Shown here piece by piece: positions 26,955-35,427 of a DNA stretch of 64,000 bases (positions are counted from its first letter, which is position 1; every line of letters begins with the position of its first letter). The stretch comes from Marinobacter confluentis (lineage in GTDB: Bacteria > Pseudomonadota > Gammaproteobacteria > Pseudomonadales > Oleiphilaceae), in contig NZ_SRPF01000002.1 of the NCBI RefSeq assembly GCF_004785685.1, positions 868,001-932,000 on the forward strand. Direction: 5' to 3'. The notes under the pieces were generated by a model. The model was not told where the DNA came from, did no database searches, and worked only from the letters and a program-made list of their open reading frames with translations. The position numbers and the translations under genes were made by a program.

Positions 26955-27656
26955 ATGCTTGTACTAGAAGACGTCCATACCCATTACGGCAAGATTGAGG
27001 CGCTTCACGGCGTCTCCGTTCAGGTCAACAAAGGCGAGATCGTATCGCTGATCGGTGCCAACGGCGCCGGCAAGACCACCCTGCTGATGACCGTGTGCGG
27101 CAACCCCCGGGCCTCTTCAGGCCGCGTGATACTTCAGGGCAAGGACATTACCAATGACCTGACCTCCAATATCATGCGCTCGGGCATCGCCATAGTGCCG
27201 GAAGGCCGGCGGGTTTTTTCCGGTCTGACCGTTGAAGAGAACCTGCACATGGGAGGGTTCTTCAATACCAAGGCAGAAATCCGCAAAAGCCAGGAACATG
27301 TCTACGAACTGTTCCCGCGCCTCAAAGAGCGGGAGCACCAGCGCGCAGGCACCATGTCCGGCGGCGAGCAGCAGATGCTGGCCATCGGTCGGGCACTGAT
27401 GAGCAGGCCGAACATGATCATCCTGGACGAGCCGTCCCTGGGGCTGGCGCCGCTGGTGATCAAACAGATCTTCGAGATCATAGGTCAGCTTCGTGAGGAA
27501 GGCATTACCGTGTTTCTGGTGGAACAGAACGCCCATCAGGCGCTGAACCTTGCGGACCGGGGCTATGTGCTGGAAACAGGACGCATTCGCCTGCACGACA
27601 CCGGCAAGAACCTGCTGGAGAATCCGGACGTGCAGAACGCCTATCTGGGCGGTTGA
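26955..27656 (+). CDS. livF: Branched-chain amino acid ABC transporter, ATPase LivF
   Basis: 233 residues. Walker A GANGAGKT, signature MSGGEQQMLAIGRAL, Walker B MIILDEPSLGLAP, and VEQNA in place of the H-loop, which is typical of LivF. Last gene of the liv operon, 9 bases after livG. Confidence 0.95.
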   Translation: MLVLEDVHTHYGKIEALHGVSVQVNKGEIVSLIGANGAGKTTLLMTVCGNPRASSGRVILQGKDITNDLTSNIMRSGIAIVPEGRRVFSGLTVEENLHMGGFFNTKAEIRKSQEHVYELFPRLKEREHQRAGTMSGGEQQMLAIGRALMSRPNMIILDEPSLGLAPLVIKQIFEIIGQLREEGITVFLVEQNAHQALNLADRGYVLETGRIRLHDTGKNLLENPDVQNAYLGG

Positions 27657-27690
27657 GCAACCATCGGCCTTGCCTTTTCAGCATTTCAAC

Positions 27691-27696
27691 TATACT
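27691..27696 (+). promoter_or_regulatory. -10-like TATACT before the DUF3015 gene
   Basis: TATACT stands 84 bases before the ATG. The only upstream -35-like hexamer, TTGCCT (27670-27675), is 15 bases away, shorter than usual, so the call is weak. It would give the DUF3015 gene a start separate from liv. Confidence 0.35.
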
Positions 27697-27779
27697 CAGA
27701 ATCAACGGCCAATCTGTCTTTACTGGAAATCAGTCAGGGCCGTTAGCGACGACAGCTAAAATTAAACAAGGAGTTAATA

Positions 27780-28244
27780 ATGAAGAAAATCATCGCAGGC
27801 GCACTGCTCATGGGAGCCTCTACCCTGGCTTTTGCTCAGCCCGGATGTGGTGTTGGCGCAATGATCTGGAAAGGACAGTCCGGTATTGCCCCGCACGTTC
27901 TGGCTGCAACTACTAACGGAACCTTTGGCAACCAGACCTTCGGTATGACCACCGGCACCCTCGGTTGCCAGACCAACGCGTCTGTGCAATCCATGGCCAT
28001 GTACATGGACAGCAACATAGACAAGGTTGCCCGCGACATGTCCCGTGGCACCGGTGAGAACCTGGATACCCTGGCTGTACTGCTGGGCGTAGACGAAGCG
28101 GACCGTGATTCTTTCCGCAAGGTTCTGCAGGACAACTTTGCGACCATCTTCCCGTCGTCCGACACCACATCTGGTGAGGCGGTTGATGCCATCGTAGCTC
28201 TGCTGGAAGGCGATCAGACCCTGAGCAAATACGTAGCAGCCTGA
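27780..28244 (+). CDS. DUF3015-family exported protein
   Basis: 154 residues with a signal peptide cleaved near TLAFA-QP. Family marks are PGCGVGAMIWKGQSG, the HVLAATTNGTFGNQTFGMT segment, and a second cysteine in TLGCQTN. DUF3015 proteins are periplasmic and of unknown function in Pseudomonas and relatives. A good AAGGAG site precedes the ATG. It lies directly before the DUF4105 gene, a pairing that may be functional. Confidence 0.88.
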   Translation: MKKIIAGALLMGASTLAFAQPGCGVGAMIWKGQSGIAPHVLAATTNGTFGNQTFGMTTGTLGCQTNASVQSMAMYMDSNIDKVARDMSRGTGENLDTLAVLLGVDEADRDSFRKVLQDNFATIFPSSDTTSGEAVDAIVALLEGDQTLSKYVAA

Positions 28245-28319
28245 TCAGCACTGAAGGACTACAACGCGCCAGGGACGGCGCACCCACCCTTCGCCTAACC
28301 CGGAACTGATTGACCATTC

Positions 28320-30185
28320 ATGCGCACCAAGCTTCAGTATGCGCTGGCCCTATCCTGGCTGGCATCGTCACTTCATGCTTTCGCCACGCCGCTTCCAGAT
28401 ACCGGCGACCTTCATCAACATCCTGCCTGGCTGACCCTGGTGCACTACCAACCTGACCGCTTCAGCAGTGGTTACACCGGGCAGGCAGATGATGACGACT
28501 TTTTCCTCAGCCCCCGGGGCAAGACCTCACCGGAGGCAGAACTGAAAGCCACCCTCGAAGCCATTACCCAGCCGGGCGGTGGCGATGATCATGCCCGCTG
28601 CCGTTTCCCCGCACGGGACCAGTGGCTGCGCCAACAACTGGATCTGCCCCAACAACCGGCAGACTGCCCGGCCTATGATCAGTGGATGGAGGAACTGAAC
28701 ACCGAAACCGTGACCCTGGTGTTTGCCGCTTCCTACCTGAACAGCCCGTCTTCCATGTTTGGCCACACCTTCCTGCGGCTGGACCCGCCCCGTGAAGACG
28801 ATGAAACCAACCTGATCCTGGCGAACACCATTTCTTACGCGGCAGACGCGGCCGCCCACGACAGCGAAATCCTGTTTGCCTACAAAGGCATTTTTGGCGG
28901 CTATCCGGGCATTACCTCCATACAGCCCTACTATGAAAAAATCCGCCTCTATTCAGACATTGAGCATCGGGACCTGTGGGAGTACCAGCTGAACCTGACC
29001 CAGCCGGAGGTCGACATGATGCTGGCCCACACCTGGGAAATCCGGGACCGCAATTTCGACTATTACTTCTTTGATGAAAACTGCGCCTACCGGCTGCTGG
29101 CCCTGATTGACGTGGCCCGCCCCGGCACCGACCTGCTGAGCGAAGTCAGCACCCACGCCATTCCCTCGGATACCGTTCGATGGGTAGTGGATAGAAACCT
29201 GGTGGCAGACGTGACCTACCGCCCTTCCGCTGCAACCAAAGTCAATCATTCCATCGAATCGCTGCCGGATGATCACCAGACCCTGGCGGCCGCCATTGCC
29301 AACGGCTACGTGGACGCTGACGCTCCCGAAGTAAAAACCTTGAATGATGAAGAGCGAGCCCGGGTGCTGGACACCACCTACGACTATGTACGCTATCAGA
29401 GCGAAGCCGACGGCTGGCCAAGGGAACACGCCGCCCCCCTGTCTCATGACCTGCTGCGGGAACGCAGCCGGATTCGCGGGGTGGACGCCCAGGAAGGCCC
29501 GCAAGAGCCCGAAATCCGCGACGACCAGGGCCACGACACCTTTCGCGCCAGCCTCAGCGGCGGACGCCTGGGCGAGCGCAACTTCACCGAACTGACTCTG
29601 CGCCCGGCCTACCACGACATTCTGGACCCGCCCGCCGGCTACCGTGGCGGGGCCCAGCTTCAGTTCCTGCGCCTGGATGCGCGTTTGTACACGGATAATG
29701 ACGAACTGCAGATCGAACAACTGACCGGCGTGGAAATCCGCTCCCTGTCACCGCGCAACCAGTTCTTCTCGCCCCTGTCCTGGCAGGTCGGCTTCGGCGG
29801 CCGCCGTACCGATACCGAAACCAGGCGGGTGTTTACGCCCTACCTGGAAGGCGGCGCTGGATTCAGCTGGCAACTGGCCACCGGTACCCAGGCTTTCGCC
29901 CTGGGCACCGCCGACCTGGAAATTGACGACGACCTCCGCCGCGGCTACGACGCTGCCCCCGGCGCCGACCTGGGCATCCTCCACCAGAACAACCGCTTCA
30001 GCCTGCTAGGGGGCGTGAAAACCAAAGCCTGGATCGTCAGCAGCCAGCACCGCCAGGACCAGGCCTACCTGGAAGCCAACTGGCACATCGGGCGAGACTT
30101 CAGCCTGTTCGGAAAATTCAGCCGTGAAGACCACTACGACAGGTACCGCAGCGAATGGCAACTCGGACTCCACGCGTACTTTTAA
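28320..30185 (+). CDS. DUF4105 (Lnb N-terminal periplasmic domain) protein
   Basis: 621 residues with a signal peptide (residues ~1-22, ending HAFA-TP). The DUF4105 core has LNSPSSMFGHTFLRL near residue 140 and YYFFDENCAYRLLALID near 250; its conserved His and Cys suggest a papain-like (NlpC/P60-related) hydrolase fold. The C-terminal ~200 residues alternate polar and aromatic residues (e.g. RNQFFSPLSWQVGFGG, WQLGLHAYF) and end in Phe, as in outer-membrane beta-barrel strands. Its end overlaps the next gene by 31 bases. Enzymatic role unproven. Confidence 0.82.
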   Translation: MRTKLQYALALSWLASSLHAFATPLPDTGDLHQHPAWLTLVHYQPDRFSSGYTGQADDDDFFLSPRGKTSPEAELKATLEAITQPGGGDDHARCRFPARDQWLRQQLDLPQQPADCPAYDQWMEELNTETVTLVFAASYLNSPSSMFGHTFLRLDPPREDDETNLILANTISYAADAAAHDSEILFAYKGIFGGYPGITSIQPYYEKIRLYSDIEHRDLWEYQLNLTQPEVDMMLAHTWEIRDRNFDYYFFDENCAYRLLALIDVARPGTDLLSEVSTHAIPSDTVRWVVDRNLVADVTYRPSAATKVNHSIESLPDDHQTLAAAIANGYVDADAPEVKTLNDEERARVLDTTYDYVRYQSEADGWPREHAAPLSHDLLRERSRIRGVDAQEGPQEPEIRDDQGHDTFRASLSGGRLGERNFTELTLRPAYHDILDPPAGYRGGAQLQFLRLDARLYTDNDELQIEQLTGVEIRSLSPRNQFFSPLSWQVGFGGRRTDTETRRVFTPYLEGGAGFSWQLATGTQAFALGTADLEIDDDLRRGYDAAPGADLGILHQNNRFSLLGGVKTKAWIVSSQHRQDQAYLEANWHIGRDFSLFGKFSREDHYDRYRSEWQLGLHAYF

Positions 30186-31021
30186 ACACCCGGAAAGCAC
30201 TGACCGGCCTGGCCGCAGCGCTGACACTCATGTTCCTGACCGGCTGCAGCAGCGTCTTTTTCTACCCCGACCAGGTCACCTATGTGACCCCGGACCGCCT
30301 GAACCTTGAATACGAAAACGTCTTCATCGAAACTACGGACGGCGAAACCCTCCACGGCTGGTGGCTACCCGCCCAATCCGACCCCAAAGGCACCGTCTAC
30401 TTCCTCCACGGCAACGCCCAGAACATCAGCAGCCACGTAATGAACGTCGCCTGGCTGCCTGAGGAGCGCTACAACGTCTTTTTGATCGACTACCGGGGAT
30501 ACGGGCGCTCCACCGGCGCACCGGACATAGAAGGCACCCTGCATGACTCAGAAGCCGGCCTGAGATGGCTGACAGAACACCCGGACGCCCAGAACCAGCC
30601 CCTGTTCCTCCTCGGCCAAAGCCTCGGCGGCGCCCTGGGCATTGCCCTGGCCAGCGAATGGGTCAAACGCGGCGAACAACCACCCCTGGACGGCGTCATC
30701 GTCGACGGCACCTTCGACGGCTTCCGTTCCATCGCCCGGGAAAAACTCGGCGACTTCTGGCTCACCTGGCCGTTACAGATTCCCCTGAGCTGGACCATTA
30801 CAGACGAATACGAGGCTACTGACCAGATTGGCGATATCAGCCCAGTGCCGGTGATGGTGATTCACAGTGTTCGGGACGGGATTATTCCGTTTCACCACGG
30901 GCAGCGTTTATACGACGCGGCGAAAGAACCCAAGCAGTTTTTACAGACGGATACCGGGCATGCGTCGACGTTTGTGATTCCGGGGTACAAGCAAGAAGTG
31001 CTGGATTTCATGAGACAGTAG
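30155..31021 (+). CDS. Lipoprotein alpha/beta hydrolase (YfhR/BEM46-like)
   Basis: 288 residues. The lipobox LTGC follows a hydrophobic core, so the protein is predicted to be membrane-anchored. The hydrolase core has YFLHGNAQNISSH, DYRGYGRSTG, nucleophile elbow GQSLGG, and a C-terminal GHAST histidine. It starts 31 bases inside the DUF4105 gene with no clear ribosome site, so coupled translation is likely. Substrate unknown; acyl ester or lipid hydrolysis is an inference from the fold. Confidence 0.85.
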   Translation: MATRTPRVLLNTRKALTGLAAALTLMFLTGCSSVFFYPDQVTYVTPDRLNLEYENVFIETTDGETLHGWWLPAQSDPKGTVYFLHGNAQNISSHVMNVAWLPEERYNVFLIDYRGYGRSTGAPDIEGTLHDSEAGLRWLTEHPDAQNQPLFLLGQSLGGALGIALASEWVKRGEQPPLDGVIVDGTFDGFRSIAREKLGDFWLTWPLQIPLSWTITDEYEATDQIGDISPVPVMVIHSVRDGIIPFHHGQRLYDAAKEPKQFLQTDTGHASTFVIPGYKQEVLDFMRQ

Positions 31022-31044
31022 GCGCGAACCAGTTCCGGAGAGCG

Positions 31045-31144
31045 CGCCGGGCAAGGCTGTTCAGGAACGTGCGGAGCCATGGATGGCGGAGCCCGAGCCC
31101 ACAGGGACGTGCTTGTGGCGTTTCCTGAACAGCCTTGCCCGGCG
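31045..31144. repeat. Long inverted-repeat element with conserved loop, copy 1
   Basis: Two perfect 23-base arms (31045-31067 and 31122-31144) enclose a 54-base loop containing GCCATGGATGGC, CAGGGA and GCTTGTGGCGT. The loop is nearly identical to the loop at 51847-51901 (opposite strand), although the arms are unrelated in sequence. No open reading frame. It could act as a hairpin in RNA or single-stranded DNA. Confidence 0.8.
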
Positions 31145-31184
31145 TGCGAGAACTCCGAAACCAGCAGGCCTGAAAATGAAAAAA

Positions 31185-31217
31185 CCCGCCGGACTCTGAT
31201 GAGTGGCGGGCTTTTTT
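31185..31217 (-). terminator. Bidirectional terminator between pnp and the hydrolase gene
   Basis: CCCGCC / GGCGGG stem with an inner ACTC/GAGT stem, flanked by A run on one side and T run on the other, so it can end transcripts of pnp (minus) and of the hydrolase (plus). Confidence 0.85.
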
Positions 31218-31250
31218 GTCGGATTACGGCTTTGCCTAATCCGACCTACG
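31217..31250. repeat. REP-like palindrome, copy B
   Basis: TGTCGGATTACGGC-TTT-GCCTAATCCGACCTACG-type palindrome directly after the pnp terminator; same ends as copies at 17506 and 51956. Confidence 0.8.
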
Positions 31251-31260
31251 GGAGGCAAAA

Positions 31261-33384
31261 TTACAGAGCGGAGAGATCCGTCGGCTGCTCGCCTTCCTTC
31301 ACTTCCTTCATGGACAGCTTCACGCGGCCACGGTTGTCCACGTCCAGTACCTTCACCAGAACTTCCTGACCTTCGCTCAGCTCGTCAGTCACGTTCTCAA
31401 TGCGACGCTCGGAGATCTGGGAAATGTGCACCAGACCATCTTTGCCAGGCAGGATGTTAACAAAGGCACCGAAGTCCACGATGCGCTCAACACGGCCGCT
31501 GTAAATAGCACCAACCTCGATTTCCGCAGTGATTTCCATCACCCGCTTCATCGCCGCATTGGCTGCATCCTGGTTGTCCGCGTAGATCTTCACATTGCCG
31601 TCGTCATCCAGATCGATGGAAGCGCCGGTCTCGTCACAGATAGAGCGGATGGTAGAACCGCCCTTACCGATAACGTCACGGATCTTCTCCGGGTTGATCT
31701 TGATGGTGGTGATGCTCGGCGCGCGGCTGGAAAGTTCCTTGCGCGGCGCAGAGATTACTTTCGCCATCTCGCCCAGGATATGCAGACGCGCTGCATTAGC
31801 CTGCTCAAGCGCAATTTCCATGATCTCGTCAGTGATACCCTGGATCTTGATATCCATCTGCAGCGCGGTGATGCCCTCAGAGGTACCGGCCACCTTGAAG
31901 TCCATATCGCCGAGGTGATCCTCGTCACCCAGGATGTCGGTCAGAACCGCGAACTTGTCGCCTTCCTTGACCAGACCCATGGCAATACCGGCCACCGGTG
32001 CCTTGATCGGAACACCCGCATCCATCAGCGCCAGGGAAGAACCACAGACCGACGCCATGGAGCTGGAACCGTTGGATTCAGTAATCTCGGACACCGCACG
32101 AATGGTATACGGAAATTCTTCCATGGTCGGCATAACCGCTGCCACACCACGCTTCGCCAGACGACCATGGCCGACTTCACGACGACCCGGCGTACCCACA
32201 CGGCCAGCTTCACCAACCGAGTACGGAGGGAAGTTGTAGTGGAACAGGAAGGGATCTTTACGCTCGCCTTCCAGGGCATCGATGATCTGCATGTCGCGGG
32301 CGGTGCCCAGCGTGGTGGTCACGATGGCCTGGGTTTCACCACGGGTGAACAGGGCCGAGCCGTGAGTGCTGGGCAGAACGCCAACTTCAACTTCGATCGG
32401 GCGAACGGTCTTGTTGTCACGGCCGTCGATGCGGGGCTTGCCGTCGATAACCTGCTTACGAACAATGGTCTTCTCGACCTTGCCGAAGTACTTCTTGACG
32501 TCGTCTTCTGACGGCTGGCCTTCCTCTTCACCGGCCAGTTTCTCGACCAACGCGTTCTTGATCTCGCTAAGACGGGCATAACGCTCCATCTTGTCACGGA
32601 TGCTGTAGGCTTCTTCGATCGCCGTCGCCGCTTCAGCGTTTACCGCGTTCAGAAGCTCGGTGTTCTCGGCTTCTGGCTGCCATTCCCAGCGGGGCTTGCC
32701 GATTTCAGCAGCAAATTCCTTGATGGCGGTAATGGCCGACTGCATTTCTTCGTGGCCGTAGAGTACCGCGCCCAGCATCTGGTCTTCGGTCAGACCTTTA
32801 GCCTCGGACTCAACCATCAGCACCGCGTCGTCAGTACCGGCAACCACCATGTCCAGCAGGGAGGTTTCCAGTTCTTCAAACGTTGGGTTCAGGAAGTAGC
32901 CACGCTCGCTAGTGTAGGCAACCCGTGCTGCACCGATCGGGCCGTCAAACGGAATACCGGAAATGGCCAGTGCGGCAGAGGCTGCCAGCATGGCCGCGAT
33001 GTCCGGATCCTGATTCTTGCTGGAAGACATGACCGTCGTGATCACCTGGGTCTCGTTCATGAACCCTTTCGGGAACAGCGGACGAATCGGGCGGTCGATC
33101 AGGCGCGACGTCAGGGTTTCTTTCTCGGACGGACGGCCTTCACGCTTGAAAAAACCACCGGGGATTTTGCCCACAGCGTAAGTTTTTTCGAAGTAGTTGA
33201 CGGTCAGCGGGAAGAACGGCTGGCCGGGCTTGGCTTCTTTCGCCGCGACCACGGTACCCAGTACCGAAATATCATCGACGGTTACCAGCACGGAGCCAGT
33301 CGCCTGACGCGCGATGCGGCCGGTTTCGATGGTGACGGTCTTGCCGCCGAGTTCGAATGATTTTTTAACGGGCTTCAGATCCAC
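31261..33384 (-). CDS. pnp: Polynucleotide phosphorylase
   Basis: 707 residues, full length. Two RNase PH domains (catalytic core with [16 protein letters not shown] in the second), then a KH domain (IGKGGSTIR) and an S1 domain ([19 protein letters not shown]). It is a phosphorolytic 3'-5' exoribonuclease and degradosome component. It lies downstream of rpsO, as in most gammaproteobacteria; the 307-base gap holds an rpsO terminator and a folded leader. Confidence 0.97.
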   Translation of the reverse strand: MDLKPVKKSFELGGKTVTIETGRIARQATGSVLVTVDDISVLGTVVAAKEAKPGQPFFPLTVNYFEKTYAVGKIPGGFFKREGRPSEKETLTSRLIDRPIRPLFPKGFMNETQVITTVMSSSKNQDPDIAAMLAASAALAISGIPFDGPIGAARVAYTSERGYFLNPTFEELETSLLDMVVAGTDDAVLMVESEAKGLTEDQMLGAVLYGHEEMQSAITAIKEFAAEIGKPRWEWQPEAENTELLNAVNAEAATAIEEAYSIRDKMERYARLSEIKNALVEKLAGEEEGQPSEDDVKKYFGKVEKTIVRKQVIDGKPRIDGRDNKTVRPIEVEVGVLPSTHGSALFTRGETQAIVTTTLGTARDMQIIDALEGERKDPFLFHYNFPPYSVGEAGRVGTPGRREVGHGRLAKRGVAAVMPTMEEFPYTIRAVSEITESNGSSSMASVCGSSLALMDAGVPIKAPVAGIAMGLVKEGDKFAVLTDILGDEDHLGDMDFKVAGTSEGITALQMDIKIQGITDEIMEIALEQANAARLHILGEMAKVISAPRKELSSRAPSITTIKINPEKIRDVIGKGGSTIRSICDETGASIDLDDDGNVKIYADNQDAANAAMKRVMEITAEIEVGAIYSGRVERIVDFGAFVNILPGKDGLVHISQISERRIENVTDELSEGQEVLVKVLDVDNRGRVKLSMKEVKEGEQPTDLSAL

Positions 33385-33498
33385 AATTGCTCCTGATTTA
33401 TCTCGATTTCATCTGTTCAATAGACTCAGAGCAGCCGCCCATGCGGACTGTCTGTTTTGTTGTGCGGATGAATCAGAAAGCAACCTGTCTGAAAGCTA

Positions 33499-33569
33499 AC
33501 AGGCTGTTGCAAAACCCCGGGGCGTTGGCTGCTTTCTATTCCGCCATCCGGGCCTTTCAACAACCTGCT
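33499..33569 (-). promoter_or_regulatory. Imperfect inverted repeat in the pnp leader
   Basis: Arms AACAGGCTGTTGCAAAA (from 33498) and TTTCAACAACCTGCT (33554-33568) pair with few mismatches around a ~40-base loop, about 115-185 bases before the pnp start on the minus strand. In E. coli the pnp leader has an RNase III-processed hairpin through which PNPase represses itself; a similar role here is inference. Apart from this and the rpsO terminator, nothing else is seen in the gap 33385-33691. Confidence 0.45.
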
Positions 33570-33636
33570 ATCAATTTCAGCTTCCAGTCATGACAGGCAG
33601 TTGCTTCAGAATTCAAACGCAAACAATGTTCGGAGG

Positions 33637-33673
33637 AAAAACACAACCGGCGAGGGTTTTACACCCCGCCGGT
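33637..33673 (-). terminator. Intrinsic terminator after rpsO
   Basis: On the minus strand ACCGGCG-GGG ... CCC-CGCCGGT stem with one bulge, then GTGTTTTT, 18 bases after the rpsO stop. Confidence 0.8.
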
Positions 33674-33691
33674 CCGTTCTGAACAATCAGA

Positions 33692-33961
33692 TCAACGACG
33701 CAGACCAAGACGCTGGATCAGCTCCAGGTAACGATCGGCGTTTTTGCGCTTCAGGTAGTCCAGCAGCTTACGGCGCTGGTTTACCATCCGGATCAGACCG
33801 CGGCGGGAATGGTGATCCTGCTTGTTGGCCTTGAAATGATCCTGCAGCTTGTTGATGTTGTGGCTCAGCAGGGCAACCTGAACTTCAGGGGAACCTGTAT
33901 CGCCATCAGCTTGCTGAAAGTCCTTTACGATCTCTGCTTTCTCATTGGCAGAAAGTGCCAT
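33692..33961 (-). CDS. rpsO: 30S ribosomal protein S15
   Basis: 89 residues, standard length. The S15 signature runs through [29 protein letters not shown]. It binds 16S rRNA early in assembly of the 30S platform. AGGTGAG precedes the ATG. It follows truB in the nusA operon order and may have its own promoter in the 92-base gap, where no strong match was seen. Confidence 0.98.
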   Translation of the reverse strand: MALSANEKAEIVKDFQQADGDTGSPEVQVALLSHNINKLQDHFKANKQDHHSRRGLIRMVNQRRKLLDYLKRKNADRYLELIQRLGLRR

Positions 33962-34053
33962 AACTCACCTCAGTTTTGCGATGCTATGAAAATCCAGCCG
34001 AACCGCGCATCTCTACAGCCCGGCTAATCGGTGACCGCACCCCTCGGGGGCTG

Positions 34054-34974
34054 TCAGCCGCTCTTCACCAGTCGACGGGGCACCAGTTTGGTGCCCCCAC
34101 CTTCCGGGAATTTTTCTGCCAGCCCGATAAAGCCTCTATCACCGTACAGGCGGATAAAGCCTTCCTCGGACTGACCGGGTATTCTAACTGGTTGTCCGTT
34201 CAATATCGACACCAGCGCCTGGCCCTCCAGCTGCTGCTCCGGGAACATCGACAGAGCCGCGTCCGGTGCCACCAGCAAGCCATCCAGACTTTCGCCCTGT
34301 TCTCGCATCTGCTCAAGGGTTGGCACCTGGCAGGCATCCGCAAGCGTGAACCCCGATGCCATGGTCCGGCGCAATGCCGTCACATGAGCGCCGCAGCCCA
34401 GGGCCTCGCCAATATCCTCTACCAGTGAACGAATGTAAGTACCCTTGGTGCAGCTGACCGCGATATCCATTTCGTCGTCGCGCAGTTCGATCAGGGTCAG
34501 TTCGTAGATGGTGACAGGGCGGGCCGGACGTTCCACCTCAATGCCTTCACGTGCGTATTCGTAGAGCGGACGACCCTGATGCTTGAGGGCAGAGTACATC
34601 GAGGGCACCTGCTGGATGTCGCCGCGGAAGCGGTCCAGAACAGGTTCAAGAATGTCGGACGTCAGCTCAGCCGGGACCGGCTTTTCCTCAACGACTGCGC
34701 CTTCACTGTCCCCGGTTTCCGTGCGCACACCCAGCTTGGCTGTCGCGATATAGGCCTTGTCGCTGTCCAGCATCATCTGGGAGAACTTGGTGGCTTCACC
34801 AAAACACAAGGGCAGAACGCCGGTCGCCAGCGGGTCAAGAGCGCCGGTATGGCCTGCCTTGGCCGCACCAAACAGGCGCTTGACCTGCTGAAGGATACCG
34901 TTGGAGGTAATATCCATGGGCTTGTCGATCACCAGGATACCGTTAACGTCCCGTCCTTTCCGGCGTCGACTCAA
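34054..34974 (-). CDS. truB: tRNA pseudouridine-55 synthase
   Basis: 306 residues. The catalytic aspartate is in [12 protein letters not shown], and family motifs [17 protein letters not shown] and [15 protein letters not shown] follow; the C-terminal PUA-like part reads [16 protein letters not shown]. It makes pseudouridine 55 in the T-loop of tRNAs and helps tRNA folding. The start overlaps the rbfA stop by ATGA. Confidence 0.96.
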   Translation of the reverse strand: MSRRRKGRDVNGILVIDKPMDITSNGILQQVKRLFGAAKAGHTGALDPLATGVLPLCFGEATKFSQMMLDSDKAYIATAKLGVRTETGDSEGAVVEEKPVPAELTSDILEPVLDRFRGDIQQVPSMYSALKHQGRPLYEYAREGIEVERPARPVTIYELTLIELRDDEMDIAVSCTKGTYIRSLVEDIGEALGCGAHVTALRRTMASGFTLADACQVPTLEQMREQGESLDGLLVAPDAALSMFPEQQLEGQALVSILNGQPVRIPGQSEEGFIRLYGDRGFIGLAEKFPEGGGTKLVPRRLVKSG

Positions 34975-35402
34975 ACGTCTTTCTCCGGCTTGTCCGTTTC
35001 TTCAGAACCACCTTCATCACTGGAAACCGCAGGCTTGTCGCCCACCGCTTCACGGATCAGATTATCCATGCGCCGGCTGTGACTCAGCAGCGCATCAAAA
35101 TGGAACCGAAGCTGGGGCGTTACCCGCAGCTTCATGGCACGACCTACCTGTCCTTTAAGGAAACCGGCGGCCTTGTTCAGAACCGACAGCGAATCCTGCA
35201 CCTGCGGTGAGTCTTCGGTCAGTTCTTCTGTGGTCAGCAGCGACACGTAAACGTCGGCATAGCCCAGATCACGGCTTACCTTGACGGCATTGACTGTGAC
35301 CATGCCCACCCGCGGGTCTTTGACTTCCCGCTGGATGAGCTGGGCCAGTTCCCGTTGCATCTGATCGCCGATGCGATCAATTCGGCTGAACTCTCTTGGC
35401 AT
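34971..35402 (-). CDS. rbfA: 30S ribosome-binding factor A
   Basis: 143 residues from ATG 35402 ([14 protein letters not shown]), the usual family start with an AGAGAAG site upstream; an in-frame GTG/ATG at 35459 would add 19 residues overlapping nothing useful. KH-like fold with [18 protein letters not shown] and a C-terminal [15 protein letters not shown]. It acts in late maturation of the 16S 5' end and cold adaptation. The C-terminal ~20 residues are acidic and probably disordered. Confidence 0.95.
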   Translation of the reverse strand: MPREFSRIDRIGDQMQRELAQLIQREVKDPRVGMVTVNAVKVSRDLGYADVYVSLLTTEELTEDSPQVQDSLSVLNKAAGFLKGQVGRAMKLRVTPQLRFHFDALLSHSRRMDNLIREAVGDKPAVSSDEGGSEETDKPEKDV

Positions 35403-35427
35403 TATGCTTCTCTTGACTGCGGGAGCC

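Noticed and set aside
31045..31144. Integron attC site
   Set aside because: The paired arms and size recall attC, but the R'/R'' core GTTRRRY and an integrase or gene cassette array are absent, and the arms are perfectly paired without the extrahelical bases expected.
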